DNA of 50,842 nucleotides, from contig CALUQH010000004.1 in assembly GCA_944322885.1 (NCBI GenBank), positions 1-50,842 on the forward strand, read 5' to 3'. Positions 34,203-42,413 of the stretch are shown here, one piece after another; position 1 is the first letter of the stretch; each line of letters opens with the position of its first letter. The notes below the pieces were generated by a model. That model did not search any database. It worked only from the letters and a program-made list of their open reading frames with translations, and was not told the DNA's origin. The position numbers were made by a program, and so were the translations under genes. Origin of the DNA: Candidatus Gastranaerophilales bacterium (lineage in GTDB: Bacteria; Cyanobacteriota; Vampirovibrionia; Gastranaerophilales; Gastranaerophilaceae).

Positions 34203-35003
34203 ATGAAAATTCTGGTTAAGCTGATTGTAATATTTTCACTTTTAATATCATCAGTACAGGCTGTAACATTTGATGTTCTTGTCCTGCCTGCAGACTTGCT
34301 GAACTCAAAGGAAAATTATTACGGGTTTGACGAAGTATCGGAAATTGTTGCATCAGATATTATTAATGATTTCAATTTATCAAACGGAAAAATTAAATCT
34401 CCTGACTTGTATGAAGTAAGAGCTAAAATTAGTCAAGACAGTACTCTTAAAACATCGATTTCAAATACATTGAAAAAATATAATACCGACAATTCAGTAG
34501 ACTATAAAGCATTAAAAGATATAGGAAAAGATTTTTCATGTAAATCCGTTCTTTTAATATCAAGTTCCGTAACAACAAATAAAAATTCTTTAAAACGCGG
34601 TATATGGGAAGTTCTTGAAATATCTACAGCATTTAATGCAGAATACCCGTACCGATTGGAAACATCATTGGTCTTAATTGATACCCTAAATGATATTGTA
34701 ATGTGGAGCAACCATTATTCAACCAAAATCGGAGCTAATGATAATTCTTTTGAAGCAAAGAATTATGCTCAGGCTAATGAAATTTTGAATAAAATAAGGT
34801 TATATTCAAAAAATATTGTCGCGAAAAGTGCCTCTCAAAATATTATCTTAAGATTTTTTCCTAAATCCGTACGCACAATTGACAAAAGCAATTTAGATAA
34901 TTCTAACGGCGGAGCATTAAAATTTGACAGGAATTTACCTCAAGCTCCCCTGGAACCTTCTGAGAATAATCAATTTTACGGAGATATGATTTACGGAATT
35001 TAA
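34203..35003 (+). CDS. Exported hypothetical protein
   Basis: The 266-residue product has a signal peptide (KILVKLIVIFSLLISSVQA, cut near residue 20). The body begins VTFDVLVLPADLLNSKENYYGFDEVSEIVASDI, loosely like CsgG/TolB-type periplasmic proteins whose first strand is followed by a helix, but this is not a firm match. The C-terminal 50 residues are low-complexity. Its mRNA appears leaderless. Four bases overlap the convergent small gene. Confidence 0.65.
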   Translation: MKILVKLIVIFSLLISSVQAVTFDVLVLPADLLNSKENYYGFDEVSEIVASDIINDFNLSNGKIKSPDLYEVRAKISQDSTLKTSISNTLKKYNTDNSVDYKALKDIGKDFSCKSVLLISSSVTTNKNSLKRGIWEVLEISTAFNAEYPYRLETSLVLIDTLNDIVMWSNHYSTKIGANDNSFEAKNYAQANEILNKIRLYSKNIVAKSASQNIILRFFPKSVRTIDKSNLDNSNGGALKFDRNLPQAPLEPSENNQFYGDMIYGI

Positions 35004-35293
35004 CGAAATCGATTATTTATAGGGGCTTTATTTTTACTTGTACTGTTAAGCGGATTTTTAAAATTTTCTTCACTATCCGGACTTAAATTATTTCCAAATG
35101 TTTTTGTATTATTCTGCTTTTGCATATCATCTTTTTCGGCTCTGCCTCCCGTTTTCTGAACCATAGGTTTCATCTCAACCTGTGCGGGAGTTTTCACTGC
35201 CACGGAATCAAGTTCCTGTAATCTGTCTTTTGCATCCCAAAATGCTATAAAAGAAACTATAAATATTGACAAAAAAATTAAAGATTTTTTCAT
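35000..35293 (-). CDS. Small anchored or exported hypothetical protein
   Basis: This encodes 97 residues: a signal or anchor (KKSLIFLSIFIVSFIAFW) and then a hydrophilic low-complexity tail rich in N, K, P and Q. No conserved motif is visible. It could be a small periplasmic or envelope protein. It is convergent with the preceding exported protein. Confidence 0.5.
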   Translation of the reverse strand: MKKSLIFLSIFIVSFIAFWDAKDRLQELDSVAVKTPAQVEMKPMVQKTGGRAEKDDMQKQNNTKTFGNNLSPDSEENFKNPLNSTSKNKAPINNRFR

Positions 35294-35444
35294 AACTTTA
35301 CCCTTTTTTAAAATTCAGATACAGTTTAACTTATATACATAAATTAATAAATTAAACAGTTATATAAATTTACGGGCTTGCACAAAAGGGCTTAGAATGA
35401 TAAAATATTCTTGTAATACAGAGTTTAATAAAGAGGAAAATTTA

Positions 35445-35618
35445 ATGGCTAGATTAATAAGACCGAGTTTGGCAATCAGATGTGTGCAATCAGGATGTAA
35501 AACATTGTTTGAAGTAGCTAAAGTAGAAGACGGTAAACAACAGGAAGTTGTATGTCCGGGCTGCGGGGAACACTATGTTTATCCTATCTATGATGATGAA
35601 GAAGATAAAAATTCATAG
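35445..35618 (+). CDS. Small zinc-ribbon protein
   Basis: The ATG at 35445 has AAAGAGG about 8 nt upstream; the in-frame extension to 35397 lacks one. The 57-residue product has four cysteines: RCVQSGCKTLF and VVCPGCGEHYVYP, a C-x4-C/C-x2-C arrangement that suggests a zinc knuckle. It ends in an acidic tail (YDDEEDKNS). Function unknown. A radical SAM gene follows 9 bp later and is likely co-transcribed. Confidence 0.65.
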   Translation: MARLIRPSLAIRCVQSGCKTLFEVAKVEDGKQQEVVCPGCGEHYVYPIYDDEEDKNS

Positions 35619-35627
35619 TTATAGCTT

Positions 35628-36554
35628 ATGTTTAATAATACTGATAAGCGCTACAATCAGTACAGCGCTCATTTAAAAAAGAAATTCGGCGTTAAGGTCT
35701 ATAAAATAACACTTGATGCCGGTTTTTCGTGTCCTAACAGGGACGGAACAATTTCCACAGGTGGATGTATATTCTGTGATGAAGGCGGGAGTTTTTCTCA
35801 GGCGCATTCAAATCTTTTGCCTATAGAAGGTCAGGTTGAAGAAGGAATAAAAACATTATCTAAAAGGTTTAAAGCTCAAAAATTTATGTCTTATTTTCAG
35901 GCATATTCAAATACTTACAAACCCGTTTCTGAACTTGAAAAAATATATAATTGCGCACTTAATCACCCTGATATTGTAGGTCTTTCAATAGGAACAAGAC
36001 CTGACTGCATTGATGATGAAAAAATAAAACTGATTTCATCGTATAAAGATGATTACTACACCTGGATTGAATACGGTCTGCAGTCAATCCACGATAAAAC
36101 GTTAAAAAGGATTAACCGCGGGCATAATTTTGACTGTTTTTTAAAAGCTTATGAAAAAACAAAGGAGGCAGGCATAAGTGTTTGTGTTCATGTTATTTTC
36201 GGGCTCTGGGAAACTCATGACGAAATTATGCAGACAGCACAAAAACTTGCGCAACTCAAAGTTGACGGAGTAAAAATACACATGCTCTGCGCTCTTGAAA
36301 ACACCAAACTGGCACAAATTTATAAAGAAGGCGGCATTGATTTTATGGATGAGGATAAATATGTAAAAACTGTGTGCGATTTTCTTGAGTATCTTCCTGA
36401 AACCACCACTATCCACAGGCTTGCCGGTAACGGATTAAGTACGGAATTAATCGCCCCAAAATGGCTCGGCAAAAAGTTTGACTGCCTGAACAAAATCGAC
36501 AGAGAATTCATTAACAGAAATTCATATCAGGGAAGTAAATTTATTTACAAATAA
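35628..36554 (+). CDS. Radical SAM protein, YhcC (TIGR01212) family
   Basis: The 308-residue protein begins YNQYSAHLKKKFGVKVYKI and then SCPNRDGTISTGGCIFCDEGG, carrying the iron-sulfur cysteines of the YhcC/TIGR01212 radical SAM group. ETTTIHRLAGNG and SIGTRPDCID are further family blocks. The family reductively cleaves SAM, and recent work in related proteins points to tRNA-associated modification, but the reaction here is not established. The ATG has no clear ribosome-binding site and may be coupled to the zinc-ribbon gene. Confidence 0.88.
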   Translation: MFNNTDKRYNQYSAHLKKKFGVKVYKITLDAGFSCPNRDGTISTGGCIFCDEGGSFSQAHSNLLPIEGQVEEGIKTLSKRFKAQKFMSYFQAYSNTYKPVSELEKIYNCALNHPDIVGLSIGTRPDCIDDEKIKLISSYKDDYYTWIEYGLQSIHDKTLKRINRGHNFDCFLKAYEKTKEAGISVCVHVIFGLWETHDEIMQTAQKLAQLKVDGVKIHMLCALENTKLAQIYKEGGIDFMDEDKYVKTVCDFLEYLPETTTIHRLAGNGLSTELIAPKWLGKKFDCLNKIDREFINRNSYQGSKFIYK

Positions 36555-36693
36555 AAAATTATATGAGATAATAATTCAGCAAAACATACCGATTAAATTT
36601 GTAACGATTTATTACAAAGCAATAATAATTCCAGCAAAAATTTTTTTTCAGCTGTGTTAGGTTATGTGGAAAATTATCTGAACGGAGATAAAT

Positions 36694-37419
36694 ATGTTAT
36701 CAATACAACCAAGATTCTCAAGTAATTACAAACCTGCATTCAAATCTAATGAACAAAATGAAGATTATTCATCAATCAGTCTGGCTGATATGGATGAAGA
36801 TACTTATGAATCAATGAGCGATGACTTGCGCGAACAAAAACAAGACTTTTTAGATATCGCGAATAATGAAGAATTTAAACTTCCAAAGCCCGCTAAAAAA
36901 GTACTTGAAGGCGGAGCAGTGGTTACAACCGGTCTTTTAGGCGGTATGGCAACAGGCTGGGGAACTAAAAAATCATTACAGGCTTTCTCAAAACTTGCGA
37001 AATCAACACCCGTAAAAAACTTTGTGCAATACGTCAAAGACACAGGTAAATTTATAAAAAAAGCTTGTTCAACAGTCAAAAAACAATTCTTTGCTTCTGA
37101 TGTTTACAAAAAACCGGCAAATGCAATTAAAGAACAGTACAATAAATTTGCAGAAACAAAAATAGGGGCACCTATAGCAAAATTCTTTAAAAACGTAAAA
37201 GACGGAATCAGCACAATTTACAAAGATGTTAAAACCGGCATAAGAAAAATACGTGAAAAAATTAAAGGTGTGGATAAAGCAAGGTATGAAAAAGCAGTTG
37301 TAAATACCGTTGGCACATCAGGCGGTGTTGCATCAGGCGTAACGGCATTAAAAGAAACCCAAGAAAAAAATAAAGCAGAAGGGCTTAAAAACATAACTTT
37401 TGATGACGGAGAAGAATAA
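36694..37419 (+). CDS. Glycine-zipper, basic helical protein (pair member 1)
   Basis: The 241-residue protein has a short N-terminal peptide with PRFSSNYKPAFKSN, an acidic stretch, a glycine-rich hydrophobic segment (GGAVVTTGLLGGMATGWG), four or more lysine-rich amphipathic helices (KFIKKACSTVKKQFF, GISTIYKDVKTGIRKIREK) and a second glycine segment (GTSGGVASGVTAL). CGGAGATAAAT precedes the ATG. The next gene, 2 bp downstream, has the same plan. No family known to me matches. Confidence 0.65.
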   Translation: MLSIQPRFSSNYKPAFKSNEQNEDYSSISLADMDEDTYESMSDDLREQKQDFLDIANNEEFKLPKPAKKVLEGGAVVTTGLLGGMATGWGTKKSLQAFSKLAKSTPVKNFVQYVKDTGKFIKKACSTVKKQFFASDVYKKPANAIKEQYNKFAETKIGAPIAKFFKNVKDGISTIYKDVKTGIRKIREKIKGVDKARYEKAVVNTVGTSGGVASGVTALKETQEKNKAEGLKNITFDDGEE

Positions 37420-37421
37420 CT

Positions 37422-37910
37422 ATGCGTGTTTCTTTTAACAACCAAATAACATATACTTCTAATCACAATACAAAAAATGAAGAAAAAAGGGATGCCGAAA
37501 AAAAGGTTGTAACAGGCGGGGGAGCTGTTGCTGCGACAACAGCTGCTGCCAGGAGTAAAGCTGCAAAATCAGGCTTTGATATGTTCAACTCTGCAAAAAA
37601 AGTTTCACAGGGGATGAAAGGCGTAACCGAAGCAACCAAGACAGCGACAAATGTTGCTAAACAAACAAAGGGATTATGGGCTAAAGTTGCAGAGAATGCC
37701 AGATGGGCCAAAAACTCAATATTAACCTGGGGTTCAAAATTTAAAAATACCAGATTTATTAAACCGCTTATAAAAAGTCCGATATTCAGAGGTGCGGCAG
37801 GTGCGCTAGGTTATGGGTTTGGTTTTGTTACCCTGATATCCGGCCTCTCTGACATAACAAAAGTGACAACAGAAGCTGTTGAAGGCAAACTTTTACATAA
37901 CGATGATTAA
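37422..37910 (+). CDS. Glycine-zipper, basic helical protein (pair member 2)
   Basis: The 162-residue protein starts RVSFNNQITYTSNHN, then a Gly/Ala-rich segment (VVTGGGAVAATTAAARSKAA), lysine-rich helices and a second hydrophobic Gly/Ala segment (FRGAAGALGYGFGFVTLISGL). It is encoded 2 bp after the previous gene, so the two are probably made together in similar amounts. A membrane-active, structural or secreted role is possible, but nothing proves one. Confidence 0.65.
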   Translation: MRVSFNNQITYTSNHNTKNEEKRDAEKKVVTGGGAVAATTAAARSKAAKSGFDMFNSAKKVSQGMKGVTEATKTATNVAKQTKGLWAKVAENARWAKNSILTWGSKFKNTRFIKPLIKSPIFRGAAGALGYGFGFVTLISGLSDITKVTTEAVEGKLLHNDD

Positions 37911-37925
37911 TATAGATTGTTAAAT

Positions 37926-37967
37926 AAATAAAATCGTGCTAAGCTAAGCTTATGCACGATTTTATTT
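37926..37967 (+). promoter_or_regulatory. Long perfect hairpin spanning the folP start codon
   Basis: AAATAAAATCGTGC (37926-37939) pairs perfectly with GCACGATTTTATTT (37954-37967) across a 14-nt loop that is itself partly palindromic (AAGCTAAGCTT). The folP ATG (37952-37954) straddles loop and stem. It may terminate the upstream transcript or hide the folP start. Confidence 0.75.
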
Positions 37968-39085
37968 TGAGAGAGTTACAAAATACAGATATAGAAAAAG
38001 AACTGTTAAATATCGGGTTTGACAGGTCATACGCAAATAGAGGCTCTGATAAGTTCCGATACAAAAATATAAAAATATATTCTCTAACCCCTGCTCAAGC
38101 AAATATATTAAAACAAACGGCAATCTCTTCAGGAGCCGAATGCGCAACCCATAGAGAAGTTATTACCGGTAATATTGAAAAATCAAACTGTATTTTAGGC
38201 GGAAGTACATCAGAAATTCTTAAGATATGCGAAAAGTTAAAATTCCAGCCGTTTGGTCTGAAAATATTAGGAGAAAAACTTATAGAATATGTATCATCTC
38301 AAAAAAAGAATAAATGTAAAATTGTCGGGATATTAAATCTTACGGACAATTCTTTCTCAGACGGCGGAATGTACAATGACTTTGAAAAAGCAAAAGAACA
38401 TCTTCTTGAAATGATAAAGGACGGAGCCGATATTATTGATATCGGAGCAGAGTCCACAAAACCGTATTCGACTCCTGTGAATGCGGAAGATCAATTAAAA
38501 AAACTTCTGCCTGTTGTTGATTTTGCAAAAGATAAAATAAAAATCAGTATAGATACAAGAAGTGCGCTTGTCGCTGAAGAATGCATAAATGCAGGTGCCG
38601 ATATAATAAATGATGTTTCAGGATTCGATTATGACGAAAAAATGGCAGATGTTATCTCGAAGTATAATGTCCCGATTATAATCCAGCATTCTAAAGGGAC
38701 GCCTGAAAATATGCAGGATTGCCCGCAGTACAATGATGTTATTGAAGAAATTTTTCTGGCTCTTAAGAAAAAAATTGATTTTGCACTTTCCAAAGGGATA
38801 GAAAACATTATAGTTGACCCGGGTATAGGTTTTGGAAAAAACAGAGAAGACAATTTTGAAATAATTAAACGAATTAAAGAATTCAAATCGTTAGGATATC
38901 CCGTTATGATAGGCCTCTCAAGAAAAAGTTTACTTAATATGAAAGATGCCGATAATTTTTCAAAAGACATTTATACAACAGCCCTAAACTCAATAGCAAT
39001 TGAAAATGGTGCTGATTATATACGCGTCCATAATGTAAAAATGCACAAAAGACTTGTTGAACTGCTTGAAAATTTTGCGATATAG
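37952..39085 (+). CDS. folP: Dihydropteroate synthase with N-terminal extension
   Basis: The 377-residue enzyme joins p-aminobenzoate and hydroxymethyl-dihydropterin diphosphate in folate synthesis. The catalytic TIM barrel begins near 122 with IVGILNLTDNSFSDGG, then DIGAESTKP, SIDTRSALVAEE, NDVSGF, IIVDPGIGFGK, GLSRKS and a final IRVHNVKMH. The first 115 residues form an extra domain (SLTPAQANILKQTAISSGAECATHREVITG in pieces, QPFGLKILGE) seen in some clostridial and archaeal-type enzymes. The start codon lies within a long hairpin and has no ribosome-binding site. Confidence 0.92.
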   Translation: MHDFILRELQNTDIEKELLNIGFDRSYANRGSDKFRYKNIKIYSLTPAQANILKQTAISSGAECATHREVITGNIEKSNCILGGSTSEILKICEKLKFQPFGLKILGEKLIEYVSSQKKNKCKIVGILNLTDNSFSDGGMYNDFEKAKEHLLEMIKDGADIIDIGAESTKPYSTPVNAEDQLKKLLPVVDFAKDKIKISIDTRSALVAEECINAGADIINDVSGFDYDEKMADVISKYNVPIIIQHSKGTPENMQDCPQYNDVIEEIFLALKKKIDFALSKGIENIIVDPGIGFGKNREDNFEIIKRIKEFKSLGYPVMIGLSRKSLLNMKDADNFSKDIYTTALNSIAIENGADYIRVHNVKMHKRLVELLENFAI

Positions 39086-39131
39086 GTTATAATAAATATA
39101 TATATTATAATATTATAATTAGGAGTCTGTT

Positions 39132-39899
39132 TTGCAAAAAAATGCCTTTAACTTTTCGGAAGTTATGATAGCTATCGGAATAATAGGAGTTGTCGCAGCT
39201 CTTACTATGCCCGGAATTGTTGCACACTACCACCAAAAAGAATATGTCACGCAACTCCAAAAATCATTAAGCCAATTTGAACAGGCTATGCAAATTATAA
39301 TGTTCAGACATGAATGTACTGATATTATATGTACCGGAGCATTTAACGGGACATCCTCTGATGCTCAATGGAATAAAAATTTTGAAGAAGAAATAACAAA
39401 ATCAATAAAAATTATAAAAACAGCAAAAAACGGTATTGCAATGGAGCCGCAATTAGAATCAGCTCCATTGAAACCTGAAAAGACGAAACTGAGTATTCAA
39501 GCAGACTGGCGTTCAACAGAGGGTTTTAAATTCTTGCCTCCTGACGGCGTACTATACCTTGTAATTCCAAAAAATTGTGAAAGTGTGCCTTTCCCGAATT
39601 TAAGCACAATAAAAAATATTTGTGCGGAAGTTACCATAGATGTAAACAGTTTACGCCGCCCAAATCAATACGGCAGAGATATACACAAATTCATAGTCGC
39701 ACAGAACGGACATTTATACCCTATGTACGGACGTGAATATTCCAATGCAACTACCGGCAGCGCATCCGGCAGCAGCTACTGGCGTACAAATCCTGAATTA
39801 TGTGCCGGAGAAGGTCTTTTGCATCAAGCTCCGGATAATGTCAGCGGTGATGGCTGCGCTGCAAGAATTATGGAAGACGGTTGGAGGATGACTTATTAA
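39132..39899 (+). CDS. Type IV prepilin-like protein with TTG start
   Basis: TAGGAG lies 6 nt before the TTG at 39132, so I accept TTG as start. The 255-residue product has a very short leader (MQKNA) cut before FNFSEVMIAIGIIGVVAALTMPG, the hydrophobic helix, and a C-terminal domain with cysteines (HECTDIIC, NCESVPF, IKNICAEV, ELCAGEG, DGCAARIMEDGWRMTY). The DGW near the end also occurs in prepilin 2. Unlike its neighbours it has no long leader or homopolymer. The next prepilin unit begins 5 nt after its stop. Confidence 0.85.
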   Translation: MQKNAFNFSEVMIAIGIIGVVAALTMPGIVAHYHQKEYVTQLQKSLSQFEQAMQIIMFRHECTDIICTGAFNGTSSDAQWNKNFEEEITKSIKIIKTAKNGIAMEPQLESAPLKPEKTKLSIQADWRSTEGFKFLPPDGVLYLVIPKNCESVPFPNLSTIKNICAEVTIDVNSLRRPNQYGRDIHKFIVAQNGHLYPMYGREYSNATTGSASGSSYWRTNPELCAGEGLLHQAPDNVSGDGCAARIMEDGWRMTY

Positions 39900-39928
39900 G
39901 ATTATGATATCAAAAAAGCTTAGAATTG

Positions 39929-39938
39929 CCCCCCCCCC
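39929..39938 (+). repeat. Homopolymer C10 tract between two prepilin genes
   Basis: Ten C. On the opposite strand its flanks (TTC before, then CAATTCTAAG) resemble those of the prepilin 2 tract, so the tract element occurs here in reverse orientation relative to the pilin. Confidence 0.9.
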
Positions 39939-39956
39939 GAAACCCTGACAAGCAGA

Positions 39957-39971
39957 AGGCAAGAGGTCAAG
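39957..39971. repeat. 15-bp sequence shared with the rpmG-tRNA spacer
   Basis: AGGCAAGAGGTCAAG occurs here and, inverted, at 48506-48520. Both copies are preceded at short distance by CAGAAG. Confidence 0.6.
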
Positions 39972-40023
39972 AAGGGAGGAGGGCAGGCCTGTATCGACGA
40001 GCAAAGCCTGCTTAAAAATAAAT

Positions 40024-40097
40024 ACCTTCCCTTATTAGGGAAGGTTAGGATGGGTTTCAAACAATACCCACCCCAGCCCTCCCTAATCAGGGAGGGG
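40024..40097. repeat. REP-like double palindrome translated in the prepilin 3 leader
   Basis: CCTTCCCT-TATT-AGGGAAGG (about 40025-40044) and CCCTCCCT-AATC-AGGGAGGG (about 40078-40097) flank GATGGGT...ACCCACCCC. A similar palindrome lies at 50540-50573. Here the element is inside the open leader frame and encodes LPLLGKVRMGF...PPQPSLIREGK. Confidence 0.75.
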
Positions 40098-40841
40098 AAG
40101 AATAATTACCTGAAACGAACTTATTCACTTAAGAAAAAGACCGCGTTTACACTGGCAGAAGTTTTAATCACTCTCGGAATTATTGGTGTTGTTGCAGCAA
40201 TGACTATACCTACGATTATCGGGAATTATAAAAAACAGGAAATTACATCAAAACTAAAAAAATTTTCATCAACAATGCAGAATGCTCTAAACATGGCAAC
40301 TACAGAATATGGAGATATTTCAACTTGGCAAAATCCGACAACACAAGGAGATGAAGAAGAAACCAATAAATTTTTTACAACATATATATTACCATTTTTA
40401 TCAGGTGTAAAAAATTGTAGTGCCGGAGTAAGCGATAGAGAATGCAGTAATTTAAGACAAGGTTTTGCCCCTGATGCCCCAAATAGAACTAATGCTTCTC
40501 TGTTTGTTTTCAACGATGGAAGCTGTTTTTCTCTTTATACGGGAGGGGCAGATACTCTACACGCAAACATACATTTTCTATATGATTATAACTGCAAAGG
40601 CAAACCTAATGAATACGATAAGGATAAATTTTCATTTATTCTCCTCATAGATTCGCTAAATAATTCTACTTTAAGGAACAGATTTAGGGCGGGTAGTGCA
40701 TCAACACATGAACTTACAAACCGGGACGATTTACTGGATGCCTGTAATAAACATACACAGACACATTATAGAGGCGGCTGCTCTGCATTAATTCAGTTCG
40801 ACGGCCGGGAAATTAAAGATGACTATCCGTGGATACATTAA
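40050..40841 (+). CDS. Type IV prepilin-like protein 3
   Basis: From the ATG at 40050 the product has 263 residues: a 32-residue basic leader (MGFKQYPPQPSLIREGK..., LKKKTA) and then FTLAEVLITLGIIGVVAAMTIPTI. The pilin domain has paired cysteines (KNCSAGVSDREC, GSCFSLYTG, GGCSALIQFDG) and ends EIKDDYPWIH, like the end of prepilin 2. The leader contains a REP-like palindrome read as protein. The frame is open further upstream to 39924 and would join the ATG at 39904 if the C10 tract were C11. GGAAGG lies 8-9 nt before the ATG. Confidence 0.87.
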   Translation: MGFKQYPPQPSLIREGKNNYLKRTYSLKKKTAFTLAEVLITLGIIGVVAAMTIPTIIGNYKKQEITSKLKKFSSTMQNALNMATTEYGDISTWQNPTTQGDEEETNKFFTTYILPFLSGVKNCSAGVSDRECSNLRQGFAPDAPNRTNASLFVFNDGSCFSLYTGGADTLHANIHFLYDYNCKGKPNEYDKDKFSFILLIDSLNNSTLRNRFRAGSASTHELTNRDDLLDACNKHTQTHYRGGCSALIQFDGREIKDDYPWIH

Positions 40842-40955
40842 AACCTCTTTACTACAAATCTTTATTTATGGTAAAATAAAATGGTACCGGAAAATCAGGG
40901 ACTAATGCTTTAATAAATATCTTTACAGCATTAAAAAGTACTACAAGGAGATAAA

Positions 40956-42398
40956 ATGGAAGATTTAAGAGATAAATACGAAGTTGTTATAGGTTTGGAA
41001 GTTCATGCACAGTTAAAAACCAAATCAAAAATATTTGCACCCGACGGCTGCGAATTCGGGAAAGAGCCTAATTCGGAAACAAGCCCGATTACTTTAGGGA
41101 TGCCGGGAGTTTTGCCTGTTTTAAATAAAGAAGCAGTTAATATGGGAATTTTAACGGGACTTGCATTGAATTGCGAAATTCCGGAAAGATGCAAATTTGA
41201 CAGAAAACAGTATTTTTATCCTGATCTTCCGAAAGGTTATCAGATATCTCAATATGATGAACCGATTTGTGTTAACGGATATCTGAATGTAAAAGGCAAA
41301 AGAATAGGTATCACTCGTGCACATTTGGAAGAAGATGCAGGAAAACTTGTTCACGCAGGAGCCGACGGTCTTGCAGGTTCTTCTTATTCTCTTGTAGACT
41401 TAAACAGAGCCGGCACTCCGCTTCTTGAAATAGTATCAGAACCCGATATGAGAAGCTCAGAAGAAGCAAGAAACTATATGGAAGAATTGAGAAATATTGT
41501 CCGTTACATAGGAGTTTGCGACGGCAACCTTGAAGAAGGCTCAATGAGATGTGATGCAAATATATCTATTATGCCTAAAGGTTCAAAAGAGTTCGGAACC
41601 CGCGCTGAAATAAAAAATGTAAACAGTTTTTCTGCCCTTCAAAGAGCAATTGAATACGAGATTGACAGACAGATAGAAATTGTTGAAGAAGGCGGGAAAG
41701 TTGTTCAAGAAACAAGATTGTGGGACGATAATGCAAGAGAAACCAAATCAATGAGAGGTAAAGAAGACGCCCACGATTACAGATATTTCCCTGAACCGGA
41801 TTTAATGCCTCTAAAAATTTCAAGAGAATGGGTTGAAGAAATAAAAGCTAAAATGCCCGAACTGCCTCAGGCAAAACGCGAACGCTACATGAGCCTTGGC
41901 TTGAGTGAATACGATGCATCTGTTATTGTTGAACAGATGGGACTTGCTCTATTCTTTGATGAAGTTTTAAAACTCGGTGCTTCTCCTAAAATTGCCGTAA
42001 ACTTTATTATGGGTGAAATTGCAGCTTACCTGAAAGAAACTAAGCTTGAAATTGAAGAAACAAAACTTACTCCGGAAAACCTTGTTGAATTAATTTCTCT
42101 TATTGAGAAAAATACAATTTCAAATAACATAGGCAAGCAAATCATAGTTGATATGATGAAAGACGGCACTAAAGCTTCTGAAATTGTTGAAAAAAGAGGT
42201 CTTAGCCAGATTTCCGATACCGGCGCTATTAAAGAAATTGCGCAAAAAGTATGTGACGCAAATCCGGATCAGGTTACAGCTTACAAAAACGGAAAAGTTC
42301 AGCTTCTCGGATTCTTTGTAGGACAGGTTATGAAAGAAACAAAAGGCAGAGCAAATCCGAAAGCTGTTAACGAAATCTTAAAAGAAATATTAGGTTAA
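40956..42398 (+). CDS. gatB: Aspartyl/glutamyl-tRNA amidotransferase subunit B
   Basis: The 480-residue subunit binds misacylated Glu-tRNA(Gln) or Asp-tRNA(Asn) for amidation by GatCAB. Family blocks include VIGLEVHAQLKTKSKIF, ALNCEIPERCKFDRKQYFYPDLPKGYQISQYD, HLEEDAGKLVH, DLNRAGTPLLEIVSEPDMRS and HDYRYFPEPDL (given in pieces). The C-terminal YqeY-like tail domain ends GFFVGQVMKETKGRANPKAVNEILKE in pieces. AAGGAG precedes the ATG. gatA and gatC are not in the window. Confidence 0.97.
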   Translation: MEDLRDKYEVVIGLEVHAQLKTKSKIFAPDGCEFGKEPNSETSPITLGMPGVLPVLNKEAVNMGILTGLALNCEIPERCKFDRKQYFYPDLPKGYQISQYDEPICVNGYLNVKGKRIGITRAHLEEDAGKLVHAGADGLAGSSYSLVDLNRAGTPLLEIVSEPDMRSSEEARNYMEELRNIVRYIGVCDGNLEEGSMRCDANISIMPKGSKEFGTRAEIKNVNSFSALQRAIEYEIDRQIEIVEEGGKVVQETRLWDDNARETKSMRGKEDAHDYRYFPEPDLMPLKISREWVEEIKAKMPELPQAKRERYMSLGLSEYDASVIVEQMGLALFFDEVLKLGASPKIAVNFIMGEIAAYLKETKLEIEETKLTPENLVELISLIEKNTISNNIGKQIIVDMMKDGTKASEIVEKRGLSQISDTGAIKEIAQKVCDANPDQVTAYKNGKVQLLGFFVGQVMKETKGRANPKAVNEILKEILG

Positions 42399-42413
42399 TA
42401 AAAAGGTATATTA

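Larger units (their letters stand above)
39904..40049 (+). other. Upstream leader frame of prepilin 3 with a C10 tract
   Basis: An ATG at 39904 reads MISKKLRIA, then C10, and meets TGA three codons after the tract. With eleven C it reads four prolines and continues without a stop into prepilin 3: 312 residues, 81-residue leader. In that frame EQSLLKNKYLPLLGKVR matches EQNSLKYKFLSLLGKVR of the prepilin 1 leader. The nearest GGAGG is 16 nt before the ATG, so initiation would be weak or coupled to the upstream stop. Confidence 0.5.

Noticed and set aside
39798-40004. Minus-strand frame containing FGGGA through the C10 tract
   Set aside because: No ribosome-binding site, only a TTG start, overlaps the preceding prepilin in antisense and leads to no pilin domain.
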